Notes: a model not told the origin generated them from the letters alone. Positions 42,883 through 53,393 are shown, numbered from the stretch's first letter. The stretch is DNA of 64,000 nt from an uncultured Eubacteriales bacterium (GCA_934462705.1 CAKSIH010000005.1:1-64000); one strand, 5' to 3'. Program-made: numbers and translations.

Positions 42883-44777
42883 AAGATGGTTTTTTAAGAG
42901 TAGCCTGTGCTACACCTGAAGTAAGGGTAGCCGATTGCAAATTTAATACAAGCACTATAAAAGAACTCATAGATGAAGCAAAATTGCAAAACGTTTCTTT
43001 AATTGTTTTTCCGGAACTTTCGATTACCGCTTATACTTGTGGAGATCTTTTTCTTCAAAAGCGATTGCAAAATGAAGCTATTGATTCACTTTTAGAGTTA
43101 ACTGATTATTCAAAAGCAGTAGACATGATTATTATTGTTGGTGTGCCCATATGTTACGGTGCAAACTTATACAATTGTGCTGCCGTAATTTATAAAGGAG
43201 AAATTTTAGGAATTATTCCAAAGGTTAATATTCCAAATTATGCACCATATAAAGAAATGCGCTATTTTTCTAAGGGACCTATGTATGAAAAAATTCTTAT
43301 AAATAATAAAGAAATACCTTTTGGAACAGATATAATATTTGCTTGTAGAAATATACCTGAATTAAAGATTGGTATTGAAATTTGCGAGGATTTATGGGTA
43401 CCTACCCCTCCATCATGTTACCTTGCTGCATCTGGAGCTACCCTGATAGCCAATCTCTCTGCAAGTGATGAAGTTCTCGGGAAATTTACATATAGAGAAA
43501 TGTTAGTCAAAAGTCAATCATCTAAACTGGTTTGCACTTACCTTTATGCAAATGCTGGACAAGGCGAGTCTAGTACTGATATGGTTTACTCTGGACATAA
43601 TTTAATTTGTGAAAACGGCACTGTTTTATCTCAATCAAAAAAATTTTCAGTTGGTCTGACTATTGCAGACGTTGACCTACAAATGATTCAAATTGAAAGA
43701 CACAGACTTACAACATTTTTAACATCCAGTACACCTTTCTCTCATGTGGTATGGTTCGAATTTCCTATTAAAAAATTAAACATCTCTCGTAATATCAGTA
43801 AGTATGGATTTTTTCCATCTGAGCAAAATGAGCTTAACGAATATTGTGAACAGGCTTTAAAAATTCAATCAAATGGATTAAAAACAAGACTTAAACATAT
43901 AAACATAAATAAAGTCGTTATTGGTCTCTCAGGCGGGCAAGATTCTACGTTGGCACTTTTAGCGGTTTTAAGAACTTTCGATATGATGAAGCTTGACACA
44001 AAAAATATTATCGGTGTTACAATGCCTTGTTTTGGAACTACTGATAAAACTAAAAGCAACGTTATAAATCTTGCAAGGGCCCTTCATATTACACTAAAAC
44101 AAATTCCCATAAATAAGTCAGTCCTAAGCCACTTTGAAGATATTGGAAAAGATCCAAATATTCACGATGTGACATTTGAAAATGCACAAGCAAGAGAACG
44201 GACACAAATTTTAATGGACATAGCAAACACTGAAAATGCCCTTATGGTGGGAACTGCTGATATGTCGGAGCTTGCTTTGGGCTTCTCGACTTATAATGGT
44301 GACCATATGTCTATGTACGGTCTTAATTGCTCTATTCCAAAAACTCTAGTCACAAATATTTTAAAGTATGAATCAAAAAAATATAGTAGCACTGTAAAGG
44401 ACATTATTCTAGATATTATAAACACACCTATTAGTCCCGAACTTTTACCACCTAATAAAAATGAAACCACTCAAAAAACGGAAACTATTATTGGTTCATA
44501 CGAATTAAATGATTTCTTTTTATATTATTTTTTGAGATATAATTTTGAACCTAACAAAATTTTAAGATTAGCTAATATTGCTTTTAAAAATGAGTATTCT
44601 CAAGAAGAGATCCAAAAAAGGCTATGTACTTTCATTGATAGGTTCTTTAAAAATCAGTTTAAACGTTCCTGTTCTCCCGATGGACCAAGAATAACTGAAA
44701 TTTCATTATCTCCGCGTTCTAGCTTTATGGTGCCAAGTGATTGTAGCTCAACCATTTGGATTAACAGTATAAAATAA
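42879..44777 (+). CDS. nadE: Glutamine-dependent NAD+ synthetase
   Basis: A 632-residue two-domain enzyme. The N-terminal nitrilase-like domain (VFPELSITAYTCGDLF with catalytic Glu, later GIEICEDLWVP with Cys) releases ammonia from glutamine. The C-terminal domain has the ATP motif SGGQDSTLAL (about 351) and GTADMSELALGFSTYNGDH. It makes NAD+ from nicotinate adenine dinucleotide. The frame overlaps the previous gene by 4 bases (ATGA), although the functions seem unrelated. A terminator follows. Confidence 0.96.
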   Translation: MKDGFLRVACATPEVRVADCKFNTSTIKELIDEAKLQNVSLIVFPELSITAYTCGDLFLQKRLQNEAIDSLLELTDYSKAVDMIIIVGVPICYGANLYNCAAVIYKGEILGIIPKVNIPNYAPYKEMRYFSKGPMYEKILINNKEIPFGTDIIFACRNIPELKIGIEICEDLWVPTPPSCYLAASGATLIANLSASDEVLGKFTYREMLVKSQSSKLVCTYLYANAGQGESSTDMVYSGHNLICENGTVLSQSKKFSVGLTIADVDLQMIQIERHRLTTFLTSSTPFSHVVWFEFPIKKLNISRNISKYGFFPSEQNELNEYCEQALKIQSNGLKTRLKHININKVVIGLSGGQDSTLALLAVLRTFDMMKLDTKNIIGVTMPCFGTTDKTKSNVINLARALHITLKQIPINKSVLSHFEDIGKDPNIHDVTFENAQARERTQILMDIANTENALMVGTADMSELALGFSTYNGDHMSMYGLNCSIPKTLVTNILKYESKKYSSTVKDIILDIINTPISPELLPPNKNETTQKTETIIGSYELNDFFLYYFLRYNFEPNKILRLANIAFKNEYSQEEIQKRLCTFIDRFFKNQFKRSCSPDGPRITEISLSPRSSFMVPSDCSSTIWINSIK

Positions 44778-44812
44778 AAAAAAGGGTTTTAGCTTTGCTA
44801 AAACCCTTTTTT
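44778..44812. terminator. Bidirectional terminator between nadE and engB
   Basis: A perfect 16-bp stem AAAAAAGGGTTTTAGC/GCTAAAACCCTTTTTT with loop TTT. Confidence 0.93.
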
Positions 44813-44879
44813 ACACCACTTATATGCAAAATCTTTGCACACTTTTTATATTTTGCTTTATAGTTTAACATCTGCTAAA

Positions 44880-45461
44880 TTAAGACCTAACTAAACCTTC
44901 TATAATTGACCTTAAGTCATCTACTCCTTCTCCTGTCAAAGATGAAAATGTTAACGTTTTTATCTTTTTTTCAAATACCTTTTCTAAATCCAACAAGCTC
45001 TTAGCACGTTGACCACTATTTAGCTTATCGCTCTTTGTTAATACAATGATAAAATTAAACCCTCTTTTCCCCAAATAGTTTATCATATTAAGGTCATCTT
45101 TTGTAGGTAAGTGTCTCATATCAATAATTTGAACAACAAGCGATATTTTTCTGTTGGAATTAAAATAGCCCTCCACTAATTTGGCCCAGCGAATTTTTTC
45201 TGAATCTGATACTTTTGCATAGCCATATCCCGGCAAATCAACAAATTTAACTGAATTATCTATATTATAAAAGTTTATGGTTCCTGTTTTACCAGGTCTA
45301 GAGCTTACTCTTGCTAGAGATTTGCGATTTAACATCTTATTAATAAGAGAAGACTTTCCAACATTTGAACGGCCTGAAAAAACTATCTCAGGTAAATTAG
45401 ATAGTGGTATTTGATTTGGCAAGCCATAGGAAGCTTCCATTTCAGCAATATTATAATTCAT
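44880..45461 (-). CDS. engB: Ribosome biogenesis GTP-binding protein EngB (YsxC)
   Basis: A 193-residue GTPase for 50S assembly. G1 is GRSNVGKSS, switch I RPGKTGTINFY, G3 DLPGYGYAK, G4 TKSDKL. Normal length. It ends the lon unit, 14 bases downstream of lon, as ysxC follows lonA in B. subtilis. Confidence 0.97.
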   Translation of the reverse strand: MNYNIAEMEASYGLPNQIPLSNLPEIVFSGRSNVGKSSLINKMLNRKSLARVSSRPGKTGTINFYNIDNSVKFVDLPGYGYAKVSDSEKIRWAKLVEGYFNSNRKISLVVQIIDMRHLPTKDDLNMINYLGKRGFNFIIVLTKSDKLNSGQRAKSLLDLEKVFEKKIKTLTFSSLTGEGVDDLRSIIEGLVRS

Positions 45462-45475
45462 ATATCCTCCTTATA

Positions 45476-47872
45476 TTAAAAACTACTTATTATTTTATTT
45501 ACTTCTGTTTTTTCCGCCTTTAAATCATTAAATCCATTTTTCAATACTAGCGCATTTTCAAGCACTGTATTTATGTCGGAAGCAAATATAAAATTTAATT
45601 TTTTTCTCACTTTACTATCTATTAAAGATAAATCTGATTCATTCTCTTTAGGAATTATCACCGTGCTAATATTAGACCTATAGGCTGCCAGTAATTTTTC
45701 CTTCAATCCGCCAACAGCAAGTACATATCCTCTTAAAGTTATCTCCCCTGTCATAGATACTTCACTTTTTATTGGAATACCGGTAAGTGCTGAAACGATA
45801 GCTGTTGCTATAGTTACCCCCGCTGAAGGTCCATCTTTTTGCACAGCTCCTTGTGGTATGTGAATATGAATATCAACTTTATTATAAAAATCATACGGTA
45901 AATTAAATTTTTCTGCATTACTTCTTATATAGCTAAGCGCTGTCTGCGCTGACTCCTTAATAACATCACCTAATAATCCTGTAAATTCTATCTTTCCAGA
46001 TCCACTCATAACAGCTACCTCTACAGTAATATTTTCTCCACCTAGATTAGTCCAAGCCAAGCCGTTACAAATACCCACCATATTTCTTTTACTTACGTTG
46101 CCCTTTTTATACTTTGGCTGACATATTATTTCCTTTAAATTTCTCGCTGTAACTGAAATAACATTGCTGTTCCTTATAAATAAATCTTTCGCCGATTTTC
46201 TTAATACTAATGCTATTGTTCTTTCAAGTCCACGCACACCGGCTTCATATGTATACCCATCTATTAACTCTTTAATTGCTCTATCTGTAATTTTAAATTG
46301 GGATATATCTATTCCATGCTTTTTTAATAATTTAGGAATTAAATGCCTTTTAGCTATATAAAATTTTTCTTCCGACGTGTATCCCGAAAGATAAATTATT
46401 TCCATTCTATCAAGTAATGGATGCGGTATGTCATCTTTATTATTTGCCGTTGTAATAAAAAAAATATCACTTAAATCGAATGGCATATCAATGTAATGAT
46501 CATAAAAACTGCTATTTTGTTCTTTGTCTAAAACCTCAAGTAATGCTGAAACAGGATCTCCATGCATATTCTTGCCTAGCTTGTCTATTTCATCAAGAAG
46601 AATCAAAGCATTTTTGCTTCCGGCCATTTTTATAGCATTTACTATTCTTCCGGGAGTAGCACCAACATACGTCTTTCTATGACCTCTTATGTCGGCTTCA
46701 TCATATATTCCACCTAAAGATATTCTTACGTACTTTTTTCCTAATGCTTTAGCAATAGATTCTGCAATAGATGTCTTTCCAACTCCAGGTGGTCCTACAA
46801 GACAAATTATTGACCCATTAACATTTTTAGAAAGCTTTGTAACCGCTAAAACCTCCAAAACTCTGTTTTTTACCTCATCCATACCATAATGATCTTGATT
46901 TAAAATTCTTTCTGCATTTTTTAAATCTATGTTTTCATTCTTCTTGTCAGACCAGGGCAAATCTAAACAGAAATCTATATAATTATATATAACCCCAGCT
47001 TCCTGCATACCAAACTGCATTTTCGCAAATCTATTACACTCCTTAACAAGTTGCATTTCAACAGGTTTTGGCAAATCACTACTTATAATCCTTTCCCTCA
47101 AAATTTCTGCGTCCTTTTTTAACCCGTCTTCTCCTAATTCTTTCTCTATAACTTTTTTTTGTTCCCTAAGATAGTACTCCTTTCGGCCGTCCTCTATGTT
47201 ATTCATGAGTTTAAAGTTAAGTTTCTTTTCTATTGATAAAATATCTAACTCTTTTATCAATATATTCATAAGACTATCAAGACGTTTAAGAACATTTTTC
47301 TCCGCTAAAATTTCCTGCTTCAATTTATAATCAAAAACTATGTTTGATGCTAAAAAATCTGCTATCTTATATGGGTCATTACAACATTCCACTTCACTTG
47401 CTATATGCGGTGATACTTTAGGCATAAGGCGAACATATTCACTGAATAAATTTTTTACCGTTCTCAATGCAGCCAATTCTTTTGAGCTTAACTTCTTATT
47501 ATCCTCCTTAATTGGTAAAATTGCAGCTAGCAAATATGGCCGTGTTTGTAAAATAGATTTAATTTTTCCACGGAATTTTCCTTCAATTAGAACATTGATT
47601 ACTCCATTCCTATTATTTAAAACCTGTTTAATATCTGCAAAAACACCATCTTTATATATTCCATCGTTGTAATCCGGATTATCCTCGTTTATGTCTTTCT
47701 GAGCTACTATAAAAATCATTTGGTTCGTATTTATAGCCCTCTTTAATGCCTCAATGCTTTTAGATCTTCCTATATCAAAATTAAGTATCATTCCAGGAAA
47801 AAGCACTAATCCTCTAACCATAATTATAGGTGCTGTAACAGTAGAAAAACTTGGTTTAAGACCACCGTCCAT
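45476..47872 (-). CDS. lon: ATP-dependent protease Lon
   Basis: A 798-residue Lon (LonA type). It has an N-terminal substrate domain (1-200), a coiled coil, the AAA module with Walker A GPPGVGKT (360-367) and Walker B ALILLDEIDK. The protease domain has the catalytic Ser in KDGPSAGVT and Lys in LAVGGLKEKLLAAYR. It degrades misfolded and regulatory proteins. The insertion in the protease domain is small, so it is the cytoplasmic form. It follows clpX, with a terminator between. Confidence 0.98.
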   Translation of the reverse strand: MDGGLKPSFSTVTAPIIMVRGLVLFPGMILNFDIGRSKSIEALKRAINTNQMIFIVAQKDINEDNPDYNDGIYKDGVFADIKQVLNNRNGVINVLIEGKFRGKIKSILQTRPYLLAAILPIKEDNKKLSSKELAALRTVKNLFSEYVRLMPKVSPHIASEVECCNDPYKIADFLASNIVFDYKLKQEILAEKNVLKRLDSLMNILIKELDILSIEKKLNFKLMNNIEDGRKEYYLREQKKVIEKELGEDGLKKDAEILRERIISSDLPKPVEMQLVKECNRFAKMQFGMQEAGVIYNYIDFCLDLPWSDKKNENIDLKNAERILNQDHYGMDEVKNRVLEVLAVTKLSKNVNGSIICLVGPPGVGKTSIAESIAKALGKKYVRISLGGIYDEADIRGHRKTYVGATPGRIVNAIKMAGSKNALILLDEIDKLGKNMHGDPVSALLEVLDKEQNSSFYDHYIDMPFDLSDIFFITTANNKDDIPHPLLDRMEIIYLSGYTSEEKFYIAKRHLIPKLLKKHGIDISQFKITDRAIKELIDGYTYEAGVRGLERTIALVLRKSAKDLFIRNSNVISVTARNLKEIICQPKYKKGNVSKRNMVGICNGLAWTNLGGENITVEVAVMSGSGKIEFTGLLGDVIKESAQTALSYIRSNAEKFNLPYDFYNKVDIHIHIPQGAVQKDGPSAGVTIATAIVSALTGIPIKSEVSMTGEITLRGYVLAVGGLKEKLLAAYRSNISTVIIPKENESDLSLIDSKVRKKLNFIFASDINTVLENALVLKNGFNDLKAEKTEVNKIISSF

Positions 47873-47902
47873 AAAAATGCCTCCTGCTTTTTAATAATCA
47901 GC

Positions 47903-47939
47903 AAAAAGGGCCTTGACTTTTAAGCAAGAACCCTTTTTT
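47903..47939 (-). terminator. Terminator between clpX and lon
   Basis: On the minus strand AAAGGGTTCTTG pairs with CAAGGCCCTTT (imperfect), followed by TTGCTG. It lies just after the clpX stop codon. Confidence 0.7.
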
Positions 47940-47941
47940 CT

Positions 47942-49249
47942 TTATGAAACTGAACTTTTACTCTCCCTTTTTATAGTTATATTAAAAGGAGATCTCTTTT
48001 CATCCCTTATTAGCTCAGGATCCGTTTCACCATTTACTACATTTTCATTAATTACAACTTTTTCTATAGTATAATCACCCGGTACGTTATACATCAAGTC
48101 TGTCAGTAAATTCTCCATAATTGACCTAAGCCCTCTAGCTCCCGTATGCCTGTCTAACGCTTTTTGTGCTACCGCTTCAAGTGCAGAATTTGTAAATTCT
48201 AAATTTACTTTATCAAGCTCAAATAGCTTTTTATACTGTTTAACAAGTGAATTCTTAGGCTCCACCAATATCTTAATAAGAGCATTCTTATCAAGGCCCT
48301 GCAAGGATGTAATAACTGGAAGTCTTCCAACAAGCTCCGGAATAAGACCATATTTAACTAAATCATGAGGCTCTACATCTTTCATCCAGTCCGTATTATA
48401 AAGTTCATCCTTATTCTTCACATCTGCCCCAAAGCCTACTGTGGAAAAGCCCTTTCTTTTCTCCATAATTTTATCCAGCCCATCAAATGCTCCACCACAA
48501 ATAAATAAAATATTTGATGTATCAATTTGAATAAAGTCTTGCTGTGGATGCTTTCTCCCACCCTGAGGAGGAACGCTTGAAATCGTCCCTTCAAGTATTT
48601 TTAAAAGAGCTTGCTGTACGCCTTCACCACTTACATCCCTTGTTATTGATGGATTTTCAGACTTTCTGGATATCTTATCAATTTCATCAATATATATTAT
48701 TCCTCTTTCTGCCTTCTCAATGTCAAAGTCTGCAGCTTGAATAAGCCTTAACAAAATATTTTCAACGTCTTCTCCAACATATCCCGCTTCTGTCAAAGTA
48801 GTCGCATCAGCAATTGCAAAAGGAACATCTAGAGCCCTCGCAAGAGTTTGGGCCAATAACGTTTTTCCTACACCTGTAGGTCCTAATAGTAGTACATTAC
48901 TTTTTTTTAGTTCTATATCTTCATCATTTGTACCAAAATATACTCGCTTATAATGATTATATACAGATACTGAAAGAACCGTCTTTGCTACGTCCTGGCC
49001 TACAACGTATTCATCTAAAATGGCCTTTATTTCCCGTGGCTTAGGTAAAACTGCAGAAATTTTAGATGCCTTTTTGTTTTTAAACTTTTTGCCAAAAACT
49101 TCTTCTTCAAGAATAGACATGCATAAATTAACACATTCATCGCAAATATATACCCCAGGGCCTGCTATAAGCTTTGCTGCCTCATCTTGAGGCTTATTGC
49201 AAAAAGAACAACATATGTTCCTTCCTTTAGTCTCATCTATAGAAGACAT
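47942..49249 (-). CDS. clpX: ClpX unfoldase, ATPase subunit of ClpXP
   Basis: A 435-residue ClpX. The N-terminal zinc finger (C14, C17, C36, C39) binds substrates and adaptors. The AAA+ module has GPTGVGKT (123-130), IIYIDEIDK and the sensor region. The ClpP-docking loop appears as TVGFGAD. It feeds proteins to ClpP, whose gene lies just upstream (8 bases). The two genes share an operon with tig upstream. Confidence 0.98.
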   Translation of the reverse strand: MSSIDETKGRNICCSFCNKPQDEAAKLIAGPGVYICDECVNLCMSILEEEVFGKKFKNKKASKISAVLPKPREIKAILDEYVVGQDVAKTVLSVSVYNHYKRVYFGTNDEDIELKKSNVLLLGPTGVGKTLLAQTLARALDVPFAIADATTLTEAGYVGEDVENILLRLIQAADFDIEKAERGIIYIDEIDKISRKSENPSITRDVSGEGVQQALLKILEGTISSVPPQGGRKHPQQDFIQIDTSNILFICGGAFDGLDKIMEKRKGFSTVGFGADVKNKDELYNTDWMKDVEPHDLVKYGLIPELVGRLPVITSLQGLDKNALIKILVEPKNSLVKQYKKLFELDKVNLEFTNSALEAVAQKALDRHTGARGLRSIMENLLTDLMYNVPGDYTIEKVVINENVVNGETDPELIRDEKRSPFNITIKRESKSSVS

Positions 49250-49257
49250 TAGATCAC

Positions 49258-49842
49258 CTATCTTTCATGTATTACTTTATCTATAATTCCATAGGCCAGC
49301 GCTTGCTCAGCTGTCATAAAATTATCCCTTTCTGTATCTCTAGCTATTACTTCATATGGTTGACCTGTTCTTTCAGACAAAATGGTATTTAATTTCTTCT
49401 TGGTTTGAATTATATGATCGGCGTGAATCATTATGTCTGTAGCTTGCCCCTTAGCTCCACCGCTCGGTTGATGAATCATTATATCACTATTGGGAAGAGC
49501 ATACCTCTTTCCTTTTGCTCCGGCTGCAAGTAAAAATGAGCCCATGCTGGCTGCCATTCCAAGACAGATCGTTGAAACATCACATTTTATATACTGCATG
49601 GTATCATATATAGATAAGCCATCCGTCACCGACCCCCCTGGGCTATTTATATAAAGGCTTATGTCCTTAGATGGATCTTGACCTTCTAAATATAAAAGCT
49701 GTGCAACTACAAGACTTGCCGTGTTGCTATTAACCTCATCTGTCAGCATTACTATCCTGTCATTTAATAGTCTAGAAAATATATCATATGAACGTTCTCC
49801 CCTGCTCGTTTGCTCAACAACGTAAGGTACTAAATTACTCAT
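49258..49842 (-). CDS. clpP: ClpP protease subunit
   Basis: A 194-residue ClpP serine protease with the catalytic Ser99 in GMAASMG and His124 in MIHQPSGG. Start: ATG 49842, with GGAGGG 6 bases upstream, giving MSNLVPYVVEQTSRGERSYDIFSRLL, the usual ClpP N-terminus. An upstream ATG would add nine extra residues. It follows tig by 123 bases. Confidence 0.97.
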   Translation of the reverse strand: MSNLVPYVVEQTSRGERSYDIFSRLLNDRIVMLTDEVNSNTASLVVAQLLYLEGQDPSKDISLYINSPGGSVTDGLSIYDTMQYIKCDVSTICLGMAASMGSFLLAAGAKGKRYALPNSDIMIHQPSGGAKGQATDIMIHADHIIQTKKKLNTILSERTGQPYEVIARDTERDNFMTAEQALAYGIIDKVIHER

Positions 49843-49965
49843 ACTAATCCCTCCATAAATGTTTTTCATACCTTAGATTAAAGTGCACACTAAAAGTTAA
49901 TTCAGCATGCACTGTCATTCTACAATAATAATTAACACTAGTTTTTATTATTATTCAAAAACTTA

Positions 49966-51249
49966 TTAATTTATTTTTTTGCAATTATCCCTTATAAAGT
50001 CAATAGCCTTTTCGCAAGATAAATCTTTAATTAAGTCTTTCTCACTTACTGTTGCCTTTATCTTCTCTACATCCATTTTATATTGTTCAGAAAGCTCTTT
50101 GTATTTTTCATCTAATTCCTCTGCTGTTGGAGCAATATTTTCGAGCTCTGCTATTTTTTCAAGTGCAAGTCTAAGTTTAACTTGACGTTCTGCTTGCGGC
50201 CTAAATTGATTTTTTAACCCTTCAGCATCCATTCCGGTATACTGAAGGTAAGTATTTACATCCATACCTTGCGATTGAAGTCTGTAAGCAAAATCGCGAA
50301 CGGAATCTTGCACTTTATTTTCAAACATAGCTTCTGGAATATCAGCCTTCATTAATCCTATCACTTTATCAATAAGGGCATTGTCTTCCTCATATTTTGC
50401 GTCTATTTCCTTATGTTCCCTTACCTTTTTTTCTATATCCTTTTTATATTCATCCAGCGTATCAAATTCACTTACATCTTTCACAAACTCATCATCTAAA
50501 TCAGGAAGTTCACGAACCTTTATTTCATGGAGCTTGATATTAAAAACTGCGTCCTTTCCTGCAAGTTCCGATACAGGATAATCTTCCGGGAAAGTAACAT
50601 TAACATCAAATTCTTCTCCTGTTTCATGTCCAACTAATTGATCTTCAAACCCAGGAATAAATTGACCACTTCCAAGCTTTAATGTATAATTTTCCGCTTC
50701 GCCGCCTTCAAAAGCCTTCCCATCTGAAAAACCCTTAAAATCAAACACAACTATATCACCGTTTTCAGCCTTTCTATCCTCAACAGTAATCATTCTTGCA
50801 TTTCTCTCTCTTGCCTTATCTATTTCTTTGTTTATATCATCCTCTGTAACCTCGACTGTAATATCTTTTATTTCTATCCCTTTGTAACCTTGAATATCAA
50901 CTTCGGGTTTAACTGTCAATGCTGCTTTAAAAATAAGTCCTTCTTTTCCGATTTTTAAAATATCGAAATCAATTTTATCATTTACAACATCAAGGCCAGC
51001 CTCGTCTACAGCTGCTTGTAAAGCTTCCGGGTAAACTGCATTTACAGCATCTTCATAAAAAATATTTTCTCCATAATATTTCTCTATAAACGCTCTGGGA
51101 GCCTTACCTTTTCTGAATCCCGGAACAGAAATCTTCTTTGCATTTTTTTTAAATGCAGAACTTACAGCCTTTTCAAATTCTTCCGCTGTAACTTCCACTT
51201 CTAATTCATAGCGATTTTTATCAATTTTATTTGTTGATTTAAGATTCAT
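49966..51249 (-). CDS. tig: Trigger factor
   Basis: A 427-residue ribosome-bound chaperone and prolyl isomerase. The N-terminal ribosome-binding domain contains the signature GFRKGKAPR. An FKBP domain (about 150-240; NGDIVVFDFKGFSDGKAFEGGEAENYTLKLGSGQFIPGFE) and a helical C-terminal chaperone domain follow. The order tig-clpP-clpX-lon-engB is a well-known proteostasis block. AGGAGG precedes the ATG, and an extended -10 (TGTTATAAT) lies at 51282-51290. Confidence 0.97.
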   Translation of the reverse strand: MNLKSTNKIDKNRYELEVEVTAEEFEKAVSSAFKKNAKKISVPGFRKGKAPRAFIEKYYGENIFYEDAVNAVYPEALQAAVDEAGLDVVNDKIDFDILKIGKEGLIFKAALTVKPEVDIQGYKGIEIKDITVEVTEDDINKEIDKARERNARMITVEDRKAENGDIVVFDFKGFSDGKAFEGGEAENYTLKLGSGQFIPGFEDQLVGHETGEEFDVNVTFPEDYPVSELAGKDAVFNIKLHEIKVRELPDLDDEFVKDVSEFDTLDEYKKDIEKKVREHKEIDAKYEEDNALIDKVIGLMKADIPEAMFENKVQDSVRDFAYRLQSQGMDVNTYLQYTGMDAEGLKNQFRPQAERQVKLRLALEKIAELENIAPTAEELDEKYKELSEQYKMDVEKIKATVSEKDLIKDLSCEKAIDFIRDNCKKIN

Positions 51250-51372
51250 TTTTATCCTCCTGCATATAGTTTATCTTATTGATTATAACATACAAAAATA
51301 TTTTTTTCTACGTTTTTTTCCAATATTTTGAATATTATAAAAAATATTTTTCAACTTATTTTAATAACCTTT

Positions 51373-52062
51373 TTATCTAACTAAAACCGGGCAAAAATCA
51401 ATATTATCAGCTGAAACCATATAAAAATTTATACCCTTGTATTGGCCGGTTATTGCCTTTTTAGCCGTATTTTTTCCATGTATGTGCCCATAGTAGCAAG
51501 TTTTAATATTATTATTTATAAGAACCTCCATAATTTCACTACACTCATACTCCCCAAAAATTGGAGGATAATGCAAAAATACAATTGGCTCTAGATCCAT
51601 CTTCTTGCCGCTTTGTATGGATGTCTGCAAACGTCCAACTTCTCTTTTTAAAATCTTTATATCCTCACTTTCGGTACAGTCATATGACCAACCTCTTGTA
51701 CCACACACCGCCACTTCTCCAACCTTTATAGAATTATTAAACAATATTGAAATACTGTCAAAACCATTATCGCTAAGATATGTATCAATCTTTTTTCTTG
51801 TTCCCCACCAATAATCATGGTTTCCTTTAATTAAGATTTTTTTACCAGGAAGCCTATTTAAAAATTTAAAATCTTCATACGTCTCCTCTAGTTTCAAGGC
51901 CCACGATAAATCTCCTGCCACTACCACTGTATCATCTTTCTTTACAAGTTTCTCCCAATTCTTTTTTAGTCGGTCAGTGTAGTTGCTCCATCCATTAAAA
52001 ACATCCATATTCTTGTTTGTTCCAAATGATAAATGTAAATCTGCTATAGCATATAGTGCCAT
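51373..52062 (-). CDS. Metallophosphoesterase
   Basis: A 229-residue calcineurin-like phosphoesterase. The metal ligands are in IADLHLSFG, VVAGDLSWAL, IKGNHDYWWG and YYGHIHGKN. The substrate is unknown; small cytoplasmic members of this family in Firmicutes are often uncharacterised. It follows the dipeptidase by 16 bases and is the last gene of the rplS-to-phosphoesterase run. Confidence 0.9.
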   Translation of the reverse strand: MALYAIADLHLSFGTNKNMDVFNGWSNYTDRLKKNWEKLVKKDDTVVVAGDLSWALKLEETYEDFKFLNRLPGKKILIKGNHDYWWGTRKKIDTYLSDNGFDSISILFNNSIKVGEVAVCGTRGWSYDCTESEDIKILKREVGRLQTSIQSGKKMDLEPIVFLHYPPIFGEYECSEIMEVLINNNIKTCYYGHIHGKNTAKKAITGQYKGINFYMVSADNIDFCPVLVR

Positions 52063-52078
52063 TAAACTTCCTCCATGT

Positions 52079-53017
52079 TTAAATTACCTTCTTGTATCCT
52101 CCCATAAAAAATTTATAAGCATTGTTAAAAAATATATTATTAACAAGGCTCTGGCTATAATTTTGCCGTAAAAATAAGTTGTAAAGTTGTTCCATAGATT
52201 CTATTCCTGTCATGTCTTCAGGTATATCAGTTCCGTCAAAATCGCTACCCAGGCAAACTGTGTCTTCTCCACCAAGCCCAAGAAAATATTCCGCATGTCT
52301 GATTATATCATACATTGATGCTTCCTTTTTTTTATTTAAAAAGTCCCTTGAAAAATTAATTCCTACAAGTCCACCCTGAGATTTTATAATTTTAAATTGC
52401 TCATCCGTTAAATTTCTCTTGTGCCCACATACTGTTCTTGAATTAGAGTGGCTTGCAACAATTGGTTTTCGCGTCAATTGTGCTATATCATAGAATAGAG
52501 GGTCTGAAGCGTGCGAAACATCAATAATTATATCAAGATCATTCATCTTTTTTACAGCTATTTTTCCAAAAGATGTTATTCCAGCTGGGTTTTCTACCCC
52601 TGCACCATCACCAAACTCACATTTTCCATTCCATGTAACAGTTATCATTCTAACACCAGACCTCTTTAAATAGTCCAAGTTTTGTATATCTCCTCCTACT
52701 ACCGCTCCACCTTCAACAGTAAAAATAGCTGCACATTTATTTTCTTCTACCGCACTTTGCAAATCTTCTTCAGAATTGCATATTTTCATTTTTTCCCCGC
52801 ACAAAGATTCTTCCACAAGTTTACTATAAGCTCTCTTAAAAAGAGTTAACGCACCTTCCCCGCGAACATCATCAGGAATCCAAATTGCAAAGCACTGCGC
52901 CCAGGTTTCATATTTATTTCCTCTTCTCAGCGAAATATGAAGATCATTATGCACCATACTTTTATTCTTGTTTAAGGCTTCATAAAGAGTATCACAATGT
53001 AAATCAAATAACTTCAA
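52079..53017 (-). CDS. Membrane dipeptidase-like protein (peptidase M19)
   Basis: A 312-residue zinc dipeptidase of family M19 (renal dipeptidase type). The first ligands are in FDLHCDTLYEAL, a Glu in TVEGGAVV, and later His in DVSHASDPLF and VASHSNSR. It probably cleaves L/D-dipeptides. There is no signal peptide. It overlaps the end of yraN by 14 bases. Confidence 0.92.
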   Translation of the reverse strand: MKLFDLHCDTLYEALNKNKSMVHNDLHISLRRGNKYETWAQCFAIWIPDDVRGEGALTLFKRAYSKLVEESLCGEKMKICNSEEDLQSAVEENKCAAIFTVEGGAVVGGDIQNLDYLKRSGVRMITVTWNGKCEFGDGAGVENPAGITSFGKIAVKKMNDLDIIIDVSHASDPLFYDIAQLTRKPIVASHSNSRTVCGHKRNLTDEQFKIIKSQGGLVGINFSRDFLNKKKEASMYDIIRHAEYFLGLGGEDTVCLGSDFDGTDIPEDMTGIESMEQLYNLFLRQNYSQSLVNNIFFNNAYKFFMGGYKKVI

Positions 53018-53393
53018 AGCTATCTCCCACCTCTATAAAAAATGCATTTTCTATGTGATTAATTTTAACTTCATTATTTAATCCACAATTTATAATTTCA
53101 ATAACATCAAATCTCGGTTGTAAAGTTGTATCAGTTGAGCTAAGATATATCATAGCCGTTTTAGCTATTTTTTTCTGTTTGTTTCTGTCGACCGCATAAG
53201 TTCCTCGTACAACCGTATTTTCCCTTCTAGTTTTTACCTCAACAAAAACAATGTATTTTTCCTTTTCTGCAATTATGTCTATTTCTCCATATTTACTATA
53301 ATAATTACAAAAAACAATTTTATAACCATGTGATGTTAAAAAACTACAAGCTACTTTTTCTCCTTTTTTACCTATTGCTCTTTTGTTTTTCAT
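53004..53393 (-). CDS. YraN family endonuclease-like protein (UPF0102)
   Basis: A 129-residue restriction-endonuclease-fold protein of the YraN/UPF0102 family. It has KGEKVACSFLTSHGYKIV, GEIDIIAEKEKYIVFVEVKTR with the catalytic D...EVK pattern, and a conserved NxxHIxxAF-type end. It may act in DNA repair or uptake. It overlaps rnhB by 4 bases (ATGA) and is followed by the dipeptidase. Confidence 0.93.
   Translation of the reverse strand: MKNKRAIGKKGEKVACSFLTSHGYKIVFCNYYSKYGEIDIIAEKEKYIVFVEVKTRRENTVVRGTYAVDRNKQKKIAKTAMIYLSSTDTTLQPRFDVIEIINCGLNNEVKINHIENAFFIEVGDSFEVI

Noticed and set aside
49870..49965. AGTGCA/TGCACT hairpin between clpP and tig
   Set aside because: Only six base pairs, a 20-base loop and weak tail; too weak to call a terminator.
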